A stretch of DNA of 64,000 bases from Limimaricola cinnabarinus (GCF_002723615.1 NZ_KZ304953.1:1362-65361); one strand, 5' to 3'; numbered from the stretch's first letter, positions 24,226-35,687 are shown. Notes: generated by a model not told the origin, from the letters alone. Numbers and translations are program-made.

Positions 24226-25974
24226 ATGACGCAGGACAGAACGCCGGCGGCGGCATCGGGCAATCGCTGGGGCGCGCGGCCCGGCGGCGGCGGGCAATGG
24301 CATTTCGGGCTCTGGGCCCCCTCGGCCAAGGAGGTCGCGCTGCGGCTCGGCGGCGAGGACAGCCCCATGAGCCGCGACGATGACGGCTTCTGGTCCGTCA
24401 CGGCCCGCGCCGAGGCGGGGCAGGATTATGCCTTCGTCATCGATGGCGAGGCGCGTCCCGACCCGGCGGCGCGCCAGCAGGCGAGCGACGTGCACGGCCC
24501 CTCGCGCCTTGTCGACCCAGGCGCGCGCGACTGGCGCGGCGACTGGTCCGGGCGGGCTTGGGACGAGGCCGTGATCTACGAGATGCATGTCGGCACCTTC
24601 ACCGAAGCGGGCACCTTCAGGGCCGCCGCCGAAAAGATGCAGGATCTGGCCGATCTCGGCATCACCGCGATCGAGATCATGCCGGTCGGCCAGTGGCAGG
24701 GCGCGCGTGGCTGGGGCTATGACGGGGTGCTGCCCTTCGCGCCGCATCCCGCTTATGGCACGCCCGAGGAGATGCAGGATCTCGTCGAGGCGGCGCAATC
24801 CGCCGGGATGATGGTGATCCTCGACGTGGTCTACAATCACTTCGGCCCCGACGGCGCCTATCTGCACGCCTATGCGCCCGAGTTCTTCGAGGAGGAGCGC
24901 CACACCCCATGGGGCGCGGCCATCGATTTCACGCAAGAGGCGGTGCGCGCCTTCTTCATCGAGAACGCGCTGCACTGGCTGCGCGACTACCGGCTCGACG
25001 GGCTGAGGCTCGACGCGGTGCACCAGATCATAGACCCGTCGCCGCATCACTTCCTCGTCGAGCTGGGCGAGCGGGTGCAGGCGTTCGAGCTTGGCCGCCC
25101 GATCCACCTGATCACCGAGGACGAGCGCAACGAGCCCGAGCTGCGCGACACCCAGCTCTACGTGGCGAGCTGGAACGACGATTATCACCACGCGGTGCAC
25201 ACCGCGCTCACCGGCGAGAACGAGGGTTACTACGCCCCCTTCGCGCATGACCCGATCGGCGATCTGGTGCTGGCGCTGACCCGCGGCCATGTCGAGGAGG
25301 GCCAGCCGCGCCATGGCAAGGAGACCCGGCGCGGGCGGCCCGCCTCGCACCTGCCATGGACCGCCTTCGTCAACTCCAACCAGACCCATGACCAGGTCGG
25401 CAACCGGGCGCTGGGCGAGCGGCTCGTCTCGCTCACCGATCCGCGCGGCGCGGAGGTGGCGCATGCGATGCTGCTGACCTCGCCCTTCATTCCGATGCTC
25501 TTCATGGGCGAGGAAGTGGGCGAGACCGCGCCCTTCCTGTTCTTTTGCGATCACGAGGGCGAGCTGGCCCGCCTCACCCGCGAGGGGCGGCAGCGCGAGT
25601 TCAAGGATTTCCTGAGCTTCGGCGAGGAGGTGCCGGACCCCAACGCCAAGGAGACCTTCGAGCGCTCGCGCCCCTTCAGGGGTGAGCCGGAGGCCATGGA
25701 GCGCTGGCGCGATCTCACCCGGCGCTTGCTGTCCTTGCGCGCCGAGCGCATCGTGCCCTTGATGACATCGGGCCGCGCCGGGCCGGCGCGGGTGGCCCGC
25801 ACGGGGCCGCGCGCGCTTTCGGCGCTGTGGCCCTTCAAGGACGGCTACGTGGTGGCGCGGATCAACCTGGGCTCTCCGCCCGACACCCCGCCCACCACCG
25901 AGCCGCATGACTTCGCCATCGGCGATCCCGCCGCCGATCCCTTCGCCTTCGCCCTGATCGTGAGCCGCAACTGA
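24226..25974 (+). CDS. treZ: Malto-oligosyltrehalose trehalohydrolase
   Basis: 582 residues: an N-terminal beta-sandwich, then a GH13 barrel. The nucleophile Asp lies in LDGLRLDAVHQI, the acid Glu in LITEDERNEP and the third carboxylate in NQTHDQVGN. It cuts trehalose from the end made by TreY. Its stop overlaps the treY start (TGATG). ATG 24226 is preferred over 24214 because GAGGACC fits it. Confidence 0.92.
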   Translation: MTQDRTPAAASGNRWGARPGGGGQWHFGLWAPSAKEVALRLGGEDSPMSRDDDGFWSVTARAEAGQDYAFVIDGEARPDPAARQQASDVHGPSRLVDPGARDWRGDWSGRAWDEAVIYEMHVGTFTEAGTFRAAAEKMQDLADLGITAIEIMPVGQWQGARGWGYDGVLPFAPHPAYGTPEEMQDLVEAAQSAGMMVILDVVYNHFGPDGAYLHAYAPEFFEEERHTPWGAAIDFTQEAVRAFFIENALHWLRDYRLDGLRLDAVHQIIDPSPHHFLVELGERVQAFELGRPIHLITEDERNEPELRDTQLYVASWNDDYHHAVHTALTGENEGYYAPFAHDPIGDLVLALTRGHVEEGQPRHGKETRRGRPASHLPWTAFVNSNQTHDQVGNRALGERLVSLTDPRGAEVAHAMLLTSPFIPMLFMGEEVGETAPFLFFCDHEGELARLTREGRQREFKDFLSFGEEVPDPNAKETFERSRPFRGEPEAMERWRDLTRRLLSLRAERIVPLMTSGRAGPARVARTGPRALSALWPFKDGYVVARINLGSPPDTPPTTEPHDFAIGDPAADPFAFALIVSRN

Positions 25975-28379
25975 TGACCGACCGCAAACTCCCCCGCGCC
26001 ACCTACCGCCTGCAGCTGCGCGAGGGGGTGGATTTCGACCGCGCGCGGCGGCTCGTGCCCTATCTTTCGGGGTTCGGCATCAGCCATCTTTACCTGTCGC
26101 CGATCTTCACCGCCGCCTCCGGCTCGACCCATGGCTACGACGTGACCAACCCCGCCGAGATCGACCCCTGCCTCGGCGGGCGCGAGGGCTTCGAGGCGCT
26201 GGCGCGGGACTGCCGCGAGGCCGGGCTCGGGATCATCCTCGACATCGTGCCCAACCACACCGCCTTTCACCTCGAAAACCCCTGGCTGCGCGACGTGCTG
26301 CGCCACGGGCCCGACAGCCGCTTTGCCCGGCATTTCGACATCGACTGGGGCAAGGGGCGGCTGGTGCTGCCCTTCCTCGGCCAGCCCTTCGACGAGATGC
26401 TGGAGGCGGGCGCCTTCCGGCTCGAGGAGGGCGAGGAGGGGCCGCAGCTGGCCACCGAGCATTTCGCCGTTCCCATGGCGCAGGGCACGCTGCCCTCCGA
26501 GGAGATGCGCCGCGATCCGCAGGCGATCCGCGACACCCATGCCGCGCAGCCCTGGCGGCTGACCCATTGGGAATACGAGCGCGACGGCGTCACGCATCGG
26601 CGCTTCTTCAACGTCACCGGGCTGATCGGCATGCGGGTCGAGGACGAGGCGGTGTTCGACGAGATGCACGCGCTGCTGTTCGACCTGCTCGACAAGGATC
26701 TGGTGCAGGGCATCCGGCTCGATCACATCGACGGCCTCGCCGATCCGGCGGCCTATCTGCGCCGCCTGCGCGGCCGGGTGGGCGACACGCCCGTCTGGAT
26801 CGAAAAGATCCTGACCGGTGACGAGACCGTGCCCGCCTCCTGGCCGATCGAGGGGACCACCGGCTACGAGGCGGCGCGCGCCATATCGCGCATCCTCACC
26901 GATGCCGAGGGGCTGGGCCGGCTCGACGAGGTCTGGCGCCGCGAGACCGGGCGCGAGGGCAGCTTTCACGACGCGCTGATCGCGGCCAAGAACGAGGTGA
27001 TCCGCCAGGAGCTGGCCGCCGAGATGCACCAGCTCATCGACATGGCGCGCAGCGCCATGGGGCCCGAGGGCGCGCTCGAGACCGGCGACGAGGCGCTGCG
27101 CGAGGCGATCATCGCGCTGCTCGTGGCCTTTCCGCGCTACCGCACCTATTTCGCTGAAGGCGAGGCGCCCTCGGAGGAGGAGCGTGCGCTGATGGAGCAG
27201 GTCACGGCCGAGGCGGGCGAGGGGCTGCGCTCGGATGCCACCGTCAGGCGCGTCGCGGGGTTCATCACCGACCCCGAAAGCCCCGAGGAGCGCGCGCTGC
27301 AGACCCGCTTCCAGCAGGTCACCGGCGCGCTTCTGGCCAAGGCGCATGAGGACACGGCGGGCTTCCGCTGGAACCGCTACATCGCCGCCAACGAGGTCGG
27401 CGCCGACCCCGACGCGCCGACCATCGAGGTCGAGGAGCTCTCGGGCTGGTTGCAGCGCCGCGCCCCCTCCGAGATGACGCTGACCTCGACCCATGACACC
27501 AAGCGCTCCGAGGATGCGCGGATGCGGCTCGTCGCGATCAGTCACCTGCCCGAGGCCTTCCTCGCGCTGTGGGAGCACAGCGAGACGGTGGAGGGCGCGC
27601 AGGAGATCGACCCGAACCTGCGCTGGTACATCCTGCAGACGCTTCTGGCGATGTGGGAGAAGGGGCGCGGCGACATCGCCGAGCGGCTGGGCCAGCATGT
27701 CGAGAAGGCGATGCGCGAGGCCAAGGAGGTCACCACCTGGACCCACCAGAACCAGGAGGCCGAGGCCGCGGCGCAGCGCTTCGCCGCCGCGCTGGCGGCA
27801 AGCTGGGAGAGCGAGCTGCCCGCCGGGGCGGGCCAGCTCATGGCGCGCGGCGAGGTGCTGTCCTTGGCGCAGACGGCGCTCAAGATGGTGATGCCGGGCA
27901 TCCCGGACATCTACCAGGGCACCGAGGTGGGCGCGTTCCAGCTCACCGATCCCGACAACCGCATGGCGGTGGATTTCCGGGCCATCGCGGGGCTTGCCAT
28001 GAAGGGCGCGCCCGATTGCTTCGCGCATGAGGTGCCGCTGGACGACATCCCTGGCGCGGTCGCGACCGAGGGGCCAAAGCCCGAGCCCGCCCCCGAGATC
28101 GACAGCTTTGCCGGGCGCAAGGCGCGGCTGATCTGCGCCGGGCTGGCGCTGCGCCGCCGGATGCCCGGCTTCTTCGAGACGGCGGAGGTACGGATCGAGG
28201 CGCCCGCGCCGGGCGTGCTGCTGCTGACCCGCGAGGGGGCGGAGGGCCGGCTTGAGCTGCGCATCGACCGGCAGGGCCACGGCATCGAGGCGACGCCGGG
28301 GCAAGACCCCGTCTGGCCGCGCAACGAGGCCGATCGCGATGCGGCGGTGCGGCTCGACTGGTTGCCGGCGCAGGGCTGA
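25974..28379 (+). CDS. treY: Malto-oligosyltrehalose synthase
   Basis: 801 residues, GH13. Conserved parts are IVPNHTAF, the nucleophile Asp in GIRLDHIDGLADP, the acid Glu in VWIEKIL and TSTHDTKRSEDARMRL. It turns the reducing end of maltodextrin into a trehalose unit, which TreZ releases. Translationally coupled to treZ. With glgX downstream, the cluster makes trehalose from glycogen, a usual answer to salt or drying. Confidence 0.93.
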   Translation: MTDRKLPRATYRLQLREGVDFDRARRLVPYLSGFGISHLYLSPIFTAASGSTHGYDVTNPAEIDPCLGGREGFEALARDCREAGLGIILDIVPNHTAFHLENPWLRDVLRHGPDSRFARHFDIDWGKGRLVLPFLGQPFDEMLEAGAFRLEEGEEGPQLATEHFAVPMAQGTLPSEEMRRDPQAIRDTHAAQPWRLTHWEYERDGVTHRRFFNVTGLIGMRVEDEAVFDEMHALLFDLLDKDLVQGIRLDHIDGLADPAAYLRRLRGRVGDTPVWIEKILTGDETVPASWPIEGTTGYEAARAISRILTDAEGLGRLDEVWRRETGREGSFHDALIAAKNEVIRQELAAEMHQLIDMARSAMGPEGALETGDEALREAIIALLVAFPRYRTYFAEGEAPSEEERALMEQVTAEAGEGLRSDATVRRVAGFITDPESPEERALQTRFQQVTGALLAKAHEDTAGFRWNRYIAANEVGADPDAPTIEVEELSGWLQRRAPSEMTLTSTHDTKRSEDARMRLVAISHLPEAFLALWEHSETVEGAQEIDPNLRWYILQTLLAMWEKGRGDIAERLGQHVEKAMREAKEVTTWTHQNQEAEAAAQRFAAALAASWESELPAGAGQLMARGEVLSLAQTALKMVMPGIPDIYQGTEVGAFQLTDPDNRMAVDFRAIAGLAMKGAPDCFAHEVPLDDIPGAVATEGPKPEPAPEIDSFAGRKARLICAGLALRRRMPGFFETAEVRIEAPAPGVLLLTREGAEGRLELRIDRQGHGIEATPGQDPVWPRNEADRDAAVRLDWLPAQG

Positions 28380-28564
28380 CGCGGCGTTTCCCGCCGGGAA
28401 CCCCGGAGCCGCTGCGGCGTTGCGGCAGGAGCCCCCGATCTCGTGCGGGGCATTCGCGCGTGCTCGCATCCCATGTTTTCATCCTCCGGCACGGCCTCCC
28501 CCCCGTGCCGGTCATCCGCGCCGCTTTTCCCCGAAAAGCGCCGCCACGGAGTTCAGACATCCAG

Positions 28565-30724
28565 ATGGCCAAGGACATCCAACCCAACCTGCCCGCCTTC
28601 GACCTCGCCGCTTCGCGCTCGGACGCGCTGGGCGCGAATTACGACGGCTACGGCACCAATTTCGCGCTCTGGTCGGACAACGCGACCTGCGTGCAGCTGT
28701 GCCTGTTCGACGATGAGGGCAAGGAACAGATCGCCTGCCTCGACCTGCCGCGCATGGAAGGCGGCATCTGGCATGGCTATTTGCCCGATGTCGGGCCGGG
28801 GCAGGTCTATGGCTACCGCGTGCATGGCCCCTGGGCCCCCGAGGAAGGCCACCGCTTCAACCCCAACAAGCTGCTGCTCGACCCCTATGCCTGCGAGATC
28901 ATCGGCGAGATCAAGTGGGACCCGGCGCTGTTCGGCTACACCCAGCCGGGCGACGACACCGAAGGCCCCGATCCGCGCGACAGCGCCCCCTTCATGCCCA
29001 AGGGCGTCGTGGTCGATACCGAGTTCGACTGGGAGGCGGACAGCGCCCTGCGCCGCCGCTGGCAGAACGGGCTGATCTACGAGACCCATGTGAAGGGCGC
29101 GACCATGCGCCATCCGGGCGTGCCCGAAGAGGACCGCGGCACCTTCGAGGGGCTCGCCTCGGATGCCTTCATCGACCACCTGACCCGGATCGGCGCCAGT
29201 GCGGTCGAGCTTCTGCCGATCCACGCCTTTGCCAATGACGGGCATCTCGTCGACAAGGGGCTGTCGAACTACTGGGGCTACAACACGCTGTCGTTCTTCG
29301 CGCCGCACAAGCCTTATCTGAAATCGGGCTTCTACCGCGAGGTGAAGCAGGCGGTGAAGAAGTTCCACGCCGCCGGGCTCGAGGTGATCCTCGACGTGGT
29401 CTACAACCACACCTGCGAGGGCAACGAGATGGGGCCGACCCTGTCCTTCCGCGGCATCGACAACGCCTCCTATTACCTGCTCTCGCCCGAGAACAAGCGC
29501 CACAGCTACGACACCACCGGCACCGGCAACACGCTCAATGTCGAGCATCCGATGGTGCTGCGCATGGTGCTCGACAGCCTGCGCTACTGGGTGCAGGTGA
29601 TGCATGTCGACGGCTTCCGCTTCGACCTCGCCTCGACCTTGGGCCGCGAGGCGCTGGGCTTCGAGCGCGAGGGCTCGTTCTTCGCCGCGATCCGCCAGGA
29701 CCCGGTGCTCTCCACGGTGAAGCTCATTGCCGAGCCCTGGGACATCGGCGATGGCGGCTACCAGGTCGGCGGTTTCCCCTGGCCGTTCCGCGAATGGAAC
29801 GACAAGGCGCGCGACGACATCCGCGCCTTCTGGCGCCGCGACAAGGGGCTGGTGCCCGCCATGGCCGAGCGGCTGACCGGCTCGCCGGTGCAGTTCAACC
29901 ACAGCCACCGCCCCGCGACCTCGTCGATCAACTTCATCGCCGCGCATGACGGCTTCACCCTGTGGGACACGGTCTCCTACAACGAGAAGCACAACGAGGC
30001 GAATGGCGAGGATGGCCGCGACGGCCATTCCAACAACCTCTCCGACAACATGGGCGTCGAGGGGCCGACCGATGACGAGACGGTCAATGACAGCCGGGTG
30101 CGCCGGGTCAAGGCGATGCTGGCGACGCTGCTGATGAGCCAGGGCGTGCCGATGCTGCTCGCCGGGGACGATTTCGGCCAGAGCCAGGGCGGCAACAACA
30201 ACGCCTATTGCCAGGACAACGAGACCACCTGGCTCGACTGGGAGAACGCGCGCGACGAGATCACCAGCGCGGTGTCCGAGCTGATGGCCTTCCGCAAGGC
30301 CGAGGGCGGCCTCGCGCGGCTGCGCTTTGCCCGCGCGCCCGAGGATGCGCCCGATGGCGGCCCGACCGTGACATGGCGCCACCCCGAGGGGCGGCGCATG
30401 GAGCCGGGCGACTGGGAGAACCCCGAGCTGAGCTGCTTCGGCATGCGGCTGGTGCCGCATAGCGACGGGCGCGAGGTGATGGTGGTGCTGAACTCGGGCG
30501 ACAATTGCGAGTTCAAGCTGCCCAAGGGCGGCTGGCGTCGCGCGATCGACACCACGCTCGACCCGGTGAGCTGCGACGTGGCCGAGCAGGGCAAGGTCGG
30601 CGTCGGCTGGCAGTCGGTGGTGGTCTGGGTGCCCGACCACAAGGCCGTGGTGGAGGACGACGACGAGGACGAAGATGCCGCGCCCGCCGGTGACGACGCG
30701 GCGGGGGACGATACCCCGGCCTGA
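28565..30724 (+). CDS. glgX: Glycogen debranching enzyme GlgX
   Basis: 719 residues. N-terminal CBM48 sandwich (GTNFALWSDNA) and GH13 barrel with VVYNHTCEGNE, VDGFRFDLAS, IAEPWDIG and AAHDGFTLWD. It removes branches from phosphorylase-trimmed glycogen and so supplies linear maltodextrins to TreY/TreZ. The C-terminal tail is rich in Asp and Glu. ATG 28565 is chosen at MAKDIQ; the upstream in-frame extension is not conserved-looking. 185 bp separate it from treY, so it may have its own promoter. Confidence 0.9.
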   Translation: MAKDIQPNLPAFDLAASRSDALGANYDGYGTNFALWSDNATCVQLCLFDDEGKEQIACLDLPRMEGGIWHGYLPDVGPGQVYGYRVHGPWAPEEGHRFNPNKLLLDPYACEIIGEIKWDPALFGYTQPGDDTEGPDPRDSAPFMPKGVVVDTEFDWEADSALRRRWQNGLIYETHVKGATMRHPGVPEEDRGTFEGLASDAFIDHLTRIGASAVELLPIHAFANDGHLVDKGLSNYWGYNTLSFFAPHKPYLKSGFYREVKQAVKKFHAAGLEVILDVVYNHTCEGNEMGPTLSFRGIDNASYYLLSPENKRHSYDTTGTGNTLNVEHPMVLRMVLDSLRYWVQVMHVDGFRFDLASTLGREALGFEREGSFFAAIRQDPVLSTVKLIAEPWDIGDGGYQVGGFPWPFREWNDKARDDIRAFWRRDKGLVPAMAERLTGSPVQFNHSHRPATSSINFIAAHDGFTLWDTVSYNEKHNEANGEDGRDGHSNNLSDNMGVEGPTDDETVNDSRVRRVKAMLATLLMSQGVPMLLAGDDFGQSQGGNNNAYCQDNETTWLDWENARDEITSAVSELMAFRKAEGGLARLRFARAPEDAPDGGPTVTWRHPEGRRMEPGDWENPELSCFGMRLVPHSDGREVMVVLNSGDNCEFKLPKGGWRRAIDTTLDPVSCDVAEQGKVGVGWQSVVVWVPDHKAVVEDDDEDEDAAPAGDDAAGDDTPA

Positions 30725-30750
30725 GCCCTATCCTCTCATCGCAACGGCAA

Positions 30751-30780
30751 AGGGCCGGCCCGGATCACCGGGCCGGCCCT
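30751..30780. terminator. Terminator-like hairpin after glgX
   Basis: 13-bp GC stem (30751-30763 with 30768-30780) with an ATCA loop, between the convergent glgX and the reductase gene. Short T-run on the plus side. Confidence 0.75.
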
Positions 30781-30812
30781 TCTCGTGGCGGCGCGCCGCC
30801 CGTGTGTGGGCT

Positions 30813-32117
30813 TCAGCCCATGATCTCCTCGGAGGTCGAGGGATGCACCCCCAGCGCGCGCTGCATGCTCTTGCGGTCGGGGCGGTGCAGCAGCATCTGC
30901 GCGGCCCAGCCGATGGCTTCATGCGCGCCCTCGGCCACCAGCGAGACCGAGGTGATCTCCGTCTCCGCGCCTCCGAGGCCCCAGTAATTCTGCGGCGCAT
31001 CCGCGCGCAGCGCGGCCGAAAGCGGCGCGAGCGTCGCCTCCTCGAAGATCGTCTCGGCCGAGGGCTGGCCGACCTCGCCCACGGGCGGCAGGACGAAGGC
31101 GGTGGTGGCGACATGGCGCAGATCCACCGGCTCGCGATGCGCGCCGAAGAGCTGTTGCGCCAGCGTCTCGCCATCGCTGGAGGCGACCGGCGTCAGCGGC
31201 AGCCTGTCGGCACAATCGCCCACCGCGTGCAGCCCGGGCAGCGAGGTCTCGAAGGCCGCGTCGATCTTCAGCACCCCCTTCTCGGTCAGCGACACACGCT
31301 CGGCCATGTCGCCCAGCGCCTCCAGGTTGGGGGCCCGGCCCGTGGCCGCGACGACCTGATCGACGCGGAGCGTCGTCTCGGCGTCGAGCACCAGCTCCAG
31401 CCCGTCTTCGGCCTCGCGCACCGCCTCGGGCGTGCAGCCGGTGACGATGCGGATGCCCTGTGCGGTCATGTTGGCCTGCCCGACACGCGCGGCCTTTTCG
31501 GAGAACTCGTTCAGCACCCGGTCGGTGTCGGTCACCAGCGTCACCCGCACGCCCATGGCGGCATGGATCGCGGCCATTTCGCAGCCGATATAACCGCCGC
31601 CGATGATCGCCATGGAGCGCGGCAGCGCGGTCCAGTTCAGCACCGCGTCGCTGTCGCAGGCCAGATGCGCGCCCTCCATTTCGGGCTTGATCGGGTGGCC
31701 GCCCGTGGCCAGCACGATGCGCGGCGCGCGCAGCCTCTGGCCCGAGATCGTCACCTCGCCCGGTGCGGTCAGCCTCGCGCTGTCCTCGATCAGCCTCACC
31801 CCCGCCTCGTGCAGCGTCTCGCGGTAGCTTTGGCGGATGCCGTCGAGCTTCGCGCCGCGCGCGGCGCAGAGCCGCTCCATGTCGACCTGCGGCGCGGGCC
31901 CCAGCAGGCCCGCCCGCGTCAGTCCGGCGCCGCGGTGCAGCGCGTCGGCCACGGTCCAGAGCATCTTCTTGGGCACGCAGCCGCGATTGACGCAGGTGCC
32001 GCCCAGCTCGGCGCGCTCGATCAGGGCGACCTTGCGGCCCAGCCCGGCCGCGTGCCGGGCAAAGGACAACCCGGCCGAGCCTCCGCCGATGACGATGGCG
32101 TCATACTCCGTATCCAT
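30813..32117 (-). CDS. Glutathione reductase-like class I disulfide oxidoreductase
   Basis: 434 residues. FAD motif GGGSAGLS, redox-active disulfide GGTCVNRGCVPKK, NAD(P) motif GGGYIGCEMA, and the C-terminal catalytic GVHPSTSEE. The pattern matches glutathione reductase more than lipoamide dehydrogenase. It would keep glutathione reduced using NADPH. ATG 32117 follows GGAGAGCCCC. Slightly shorter than the usual 450. Confidence 0.8.
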   Translation of the reverse strand: MDTEYDAIVIGGGSAGLSFARHAAGLGRKVALIERAELGGTCVNRGCVPKKMLWTVADALHRGAGLTRAGLLGPAPQVDMERLCAARGAKLDGIRQSYRETLHEAGVRLIEDSARLTAPGEVTISGQRLRAPRIVLATGGHPIKPEMEGAHLACDSDAVLNWTALPRSMAIIGGGYIGCEMAAIHAAMGVRVTLVTDTDRVLNEFSEKAARVGQANMTAQGIRIVTGCTPEAVREAEDGLELVLDAETTLRVDQVVAATGRAPNLEALGDMAERVSLTEKGVLKIDAAFETSLPGLHAVGDCADRLPLTPVASSDGETLAQQLFGAHREPVDLRHVATTAFVLPPVGEVGQPSAETIFEEATLAPLSAALRADAPQNYWGLGGAETEITSVSLVAEGAHEAIGWAAQMLLHRPDRKSMQRALGVHPSTSEEIMG

Positions 32118-32290
32118 GGGGCTCTCCTGTGGCTTGGCTTCGTGGGGCAACCGGCGTCGCGGGGCCGGGGTTCCGACCGGCGCCGTGTGGCGAAACGCCG
32201 CCCATGCGGGCAGAACAGGCAAGGCGAGGGGGAACCGGGGCGGGCGCTTTCGGTTTGGCCCGGAAGACAGCCCGAACAGGGAGATCCCCC

Positions 32291-33145
32291 ATGAGCGAAC
32301 CCAAGCACATGCCTGGCCAGACCCAGGACACGATGCCGGGCGACGAACACGAGATGACGCCCGCGCCCGACTACACCCCGCGCCACCCCGGCGTCGGCAA
32401 GCTGAAAGGCAAGGTCGCGCTCGTCACCGGCGGCGACAGCGGCATCGGCCGCGCCGTCTCGGTGCTCTTTGCGCGCGAGGGCGCCAAGCTCGCCATCGCC
32501 TATCTCGAAGAGGACAAGGATGCCGAGGAGACCAAGCGGCTGGTCGAGGAGGAAGGCTCCGAGGCGCTGCTGATCCGCGGCGATCTCGGCGAGAAGGCGC
32601 ATTGCGAGGCGGCGGTGGCCAAGACGGTCGAGACCTATGGCCAGCTCGACGTGCTGATCGTCAACGCGGCGATGCAGTGGCTCGATGACGGGCTCGAGGA
32701 CATTTCCGAAGAGCGCCTGCGCCGGACCATCGACAGCAACGTGATGCACCCGATGTTCATTACCCAGGCCGCGCTGCCGCACCTCAAGGAAGGCGATTCC
32801 ATCGTCTACACGACCTCGGTGAATGCCTTCAAAGGCAATGCGGGGCTGGTGACCTATTCGACCACCCGCGGCGCGACGCTGGCGCTGTCGCGCTCCATGG
32901 CCAATGCGCTGGCCGAGAAGGGCATCCGCGTCAACGCCGTGGCGCCGGGGCCGATCTGGACGCCCTTCATCCCCGGCTCGATGCCGCCCGACATGGTCGA
33001 GGGCTTCGGGGAGAACACGCCGCTGGGCCGCCCCGGCCAGCCCTGGGAGGTGGCGACGGCCTATCTCTTCCTCGCCTCGTCGGACGGCAACTACTTCACC
33101 GGCCAGACGCTGCACCCCAATGGCGGCAAGATCGTCGGGGCCTGA
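32291..33145 (+). CDS. SDR of the YghA/general stress type with Tyr-xxx-Arg active site
   Basis: 284 residues with the N-terminal extension usual in this subgroup (about 45 residues before the cofactor motif TGGDSGIG). The catalytic serine (YTTSVNA) and tyrosine are present, but the usual lysine four residues on is arginine (YSTTRGA). The C-terminal GQTLHPNGGKIVGA is typical. GGGAGATCCCCC precedes ATG 32291. Divergent from the reductase gene; a stress role is inferred from the family. Confidence 0.8.
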   Translation: MSEPKHMPGQTQDTMPGDEHEMTPAPDYTPRHPGVGKLKGKVALVTGGDSGIGRAVSVLFAREGAKLAIAYLEEDKDAEETKRLVEEEGSEALLIRGDLGEKAHCEAAVAKTVETYGQLDVLIVNAAMQWLDDGLEDISEERLRRTIDSNVMHPMFITQAALPHLKEGDSIVYTTSVNAFKGNAGLVTYSTTRGATLALSRSMANALAEKGIRVNAVAPGPIWTPFIPGSMPPDMVEGFGENTPLGRPGQPWEVATAYLFLASSDGNYFTGQTLHPNGGKIVGA

Positions 33146-33166
33146 GGGTGCCGGACCACGAATGAA

Positions 33167-33190
33167 AAGGGGCGCCTTCGGGCGTCCCTT
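33167..33190. terminator. Terminator hairpin with TTCG loop
   Basis: Ten-pair stem around a TTCG tetraloop, AAGGGGCGCC with GGCGTCCCTT, between the convergent SDR gene and mipZ. Confidence 0.8.
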
Positions 33191-33221
33191 CTTCGTTTCC
33201 AAAGGGGCGGATCGCCCGGCT

Positions 33222-34031
33222 TCAGAAATCCACCTCGACGCCGGGCAGGTCGAGCGCGCGCATCATGTCGCGCAGCTCCTGCCTTGCGGCGACATTCGAG
33301 ATGTTGAGATTGCTCACGCCGATGTCGCGCAGATCGAGCAGCGTCAGCCCGCGCGGGAACAGCTCGCGGAAGATCACCCGCTCGTTGAAGCCCGGGGCGG
33401 CGCGAAAGCCGATCCGCTCGGAAAGCCGCGACAGCGCGCTTTCCATCTTCTGCTTGTTGACCATCTGCTGCGCGCCCAGCCGGTTCCTGAGCACCACCCA
33501 GTCGATCGGATCGAGCCCGGCCTGCGCCCTGAGCTGCCGCGCGCTCCAGACCATCTCGGAATAGACCGAGGGGCCGAGGATCGTCTCGCCGTCATTGTCG
33601 ATCTTGGCCAGAAGGTCGAAATCGATGAAGCTGTCATTGAGCGGCGTGACCAGCGTGTCGGCCAGCGAATGCGCCACCTGGCTGAGCCGGGTATGGCTGC
33701 CCGGGCAGTCGATCAGGATGAAGTCGCTGTCATCCTCGAGCTGCGCCACCGCCGCCGAAAGCCGGTGGTCGGAGGCGTTCTCGCCGGGCTGCAGGCTCGC
33801 CATGTCGATCTCGGGCAGCTCGACATGGGCGGGGGAGGGCAGGCTCAGCCCCGCCCGCTCGCAGTAGCGGCGGCGGTTCTCGACATAGCGGCCGAGCGAT
33901 TTCTGCCGCAGGTCGAGGTCGAGCGTGCCGATCTTGTGACCCATCCGCGCGAGCGCGGTGGCGACATGCATGGAGACGGTCGATTTGCCCGCTCCGCCCT
34001 TCTCGTTGCCCACGACGATGATATGCGCCAC
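33222..34031 (-). CDS. mipZ: Division-plane positioning ATPase MipZ
   Basis: 269 residues, ParA/MinD superfamily. The deviant Walker A is EKGGAGKST, near residue 10, and FILIDCPG follows. Length and motifs such as NRLGAQQMVNKQKM match MipZ of alphaproteobacteria. It binds DNA and ParB and blocks FtsZ away from midcell. The start is GTG, supported by GGAAGGGA about nine bases upstream. Confidence 0.9.
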   Translation of the reverse strand: MAHIIVVGNEKGGAGKSTVSMHVATALARMGHKIGTLDLDLRQKSLGRYVENRRRYCERAGLSLPSPAHVELPEIDMASLQPGENASDHRLSAAVAQLEDDSDFILIDCPGSHTRLSQVAHSLADTLVTPLNDSFIDFDLLAKIDNDGETILGPSVYSEMVWSARQLRAQAGLDPIDWVVLRNRLGAQQMVNKQKMESALSRLSERIGFRAAPGFNERVIFRELFPRGLTLLDLRDIGVSNLNISNVAARQELRDMMRALDLPGVEVDF

Positions 34032-34405
34032 GTGTCACGTCCCTTCCGGCGGCAAGATGCCGTTCCCGCATTGCTTTCCGGGGTAGGGGATGGCCGTGGC
34101 CCGCGCAAGTCCCGCGCGCGCCGCGCAGGCCAGCCCATTGACTTGTGCGGCTTTCGGGTCCATCTGCCCCTTAGACCGAAGGCGCATGGCCCGCGTGAGC
34201 AGCCGCGCCGCCCCCGCGATACGCGCAGGCGCCCGCACCGCTTTCGGATCTCTGAGGTTCCCAATTCACGCAAGGGGCCGCGTCCTGTCGGCGCGTGGGC
34301 ATTCGGCCCCGCGTGAGCGCAAGGGCGCAACCCGACCGTCGGCCCGCCTCCCCGCGGGTCTGCGCCCATGCCGCGGTGCGTCTTGCGCCGCTTACAAGGA
34401 TGCAC
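34032..34405. other. Divergent region between mipZ and the helicase gene
   Basis: About 370 bp without a convincing gene. A TTGACT -35-like box lies at 34138 on the plus strand, with no good -10. If the helicase is transcribed from near there, its leader is about 200 bases or longer. Confidence 0.35.
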
Positions 34406-35680
<1,275 letters not shown>

Positions 35681-35687
35681 GATACGA

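Noticed and set aside
24073-25908. Long N-terminal extension of the SDR gene opposite treZ
   Set aside because: The SDR starts at 24072 with a good ribosome site; the extension is the complement of treZ.
25845-28469. Long open frame opposite treY
   Set aside because: Same reason; treY motifs are intact on the plus strand.
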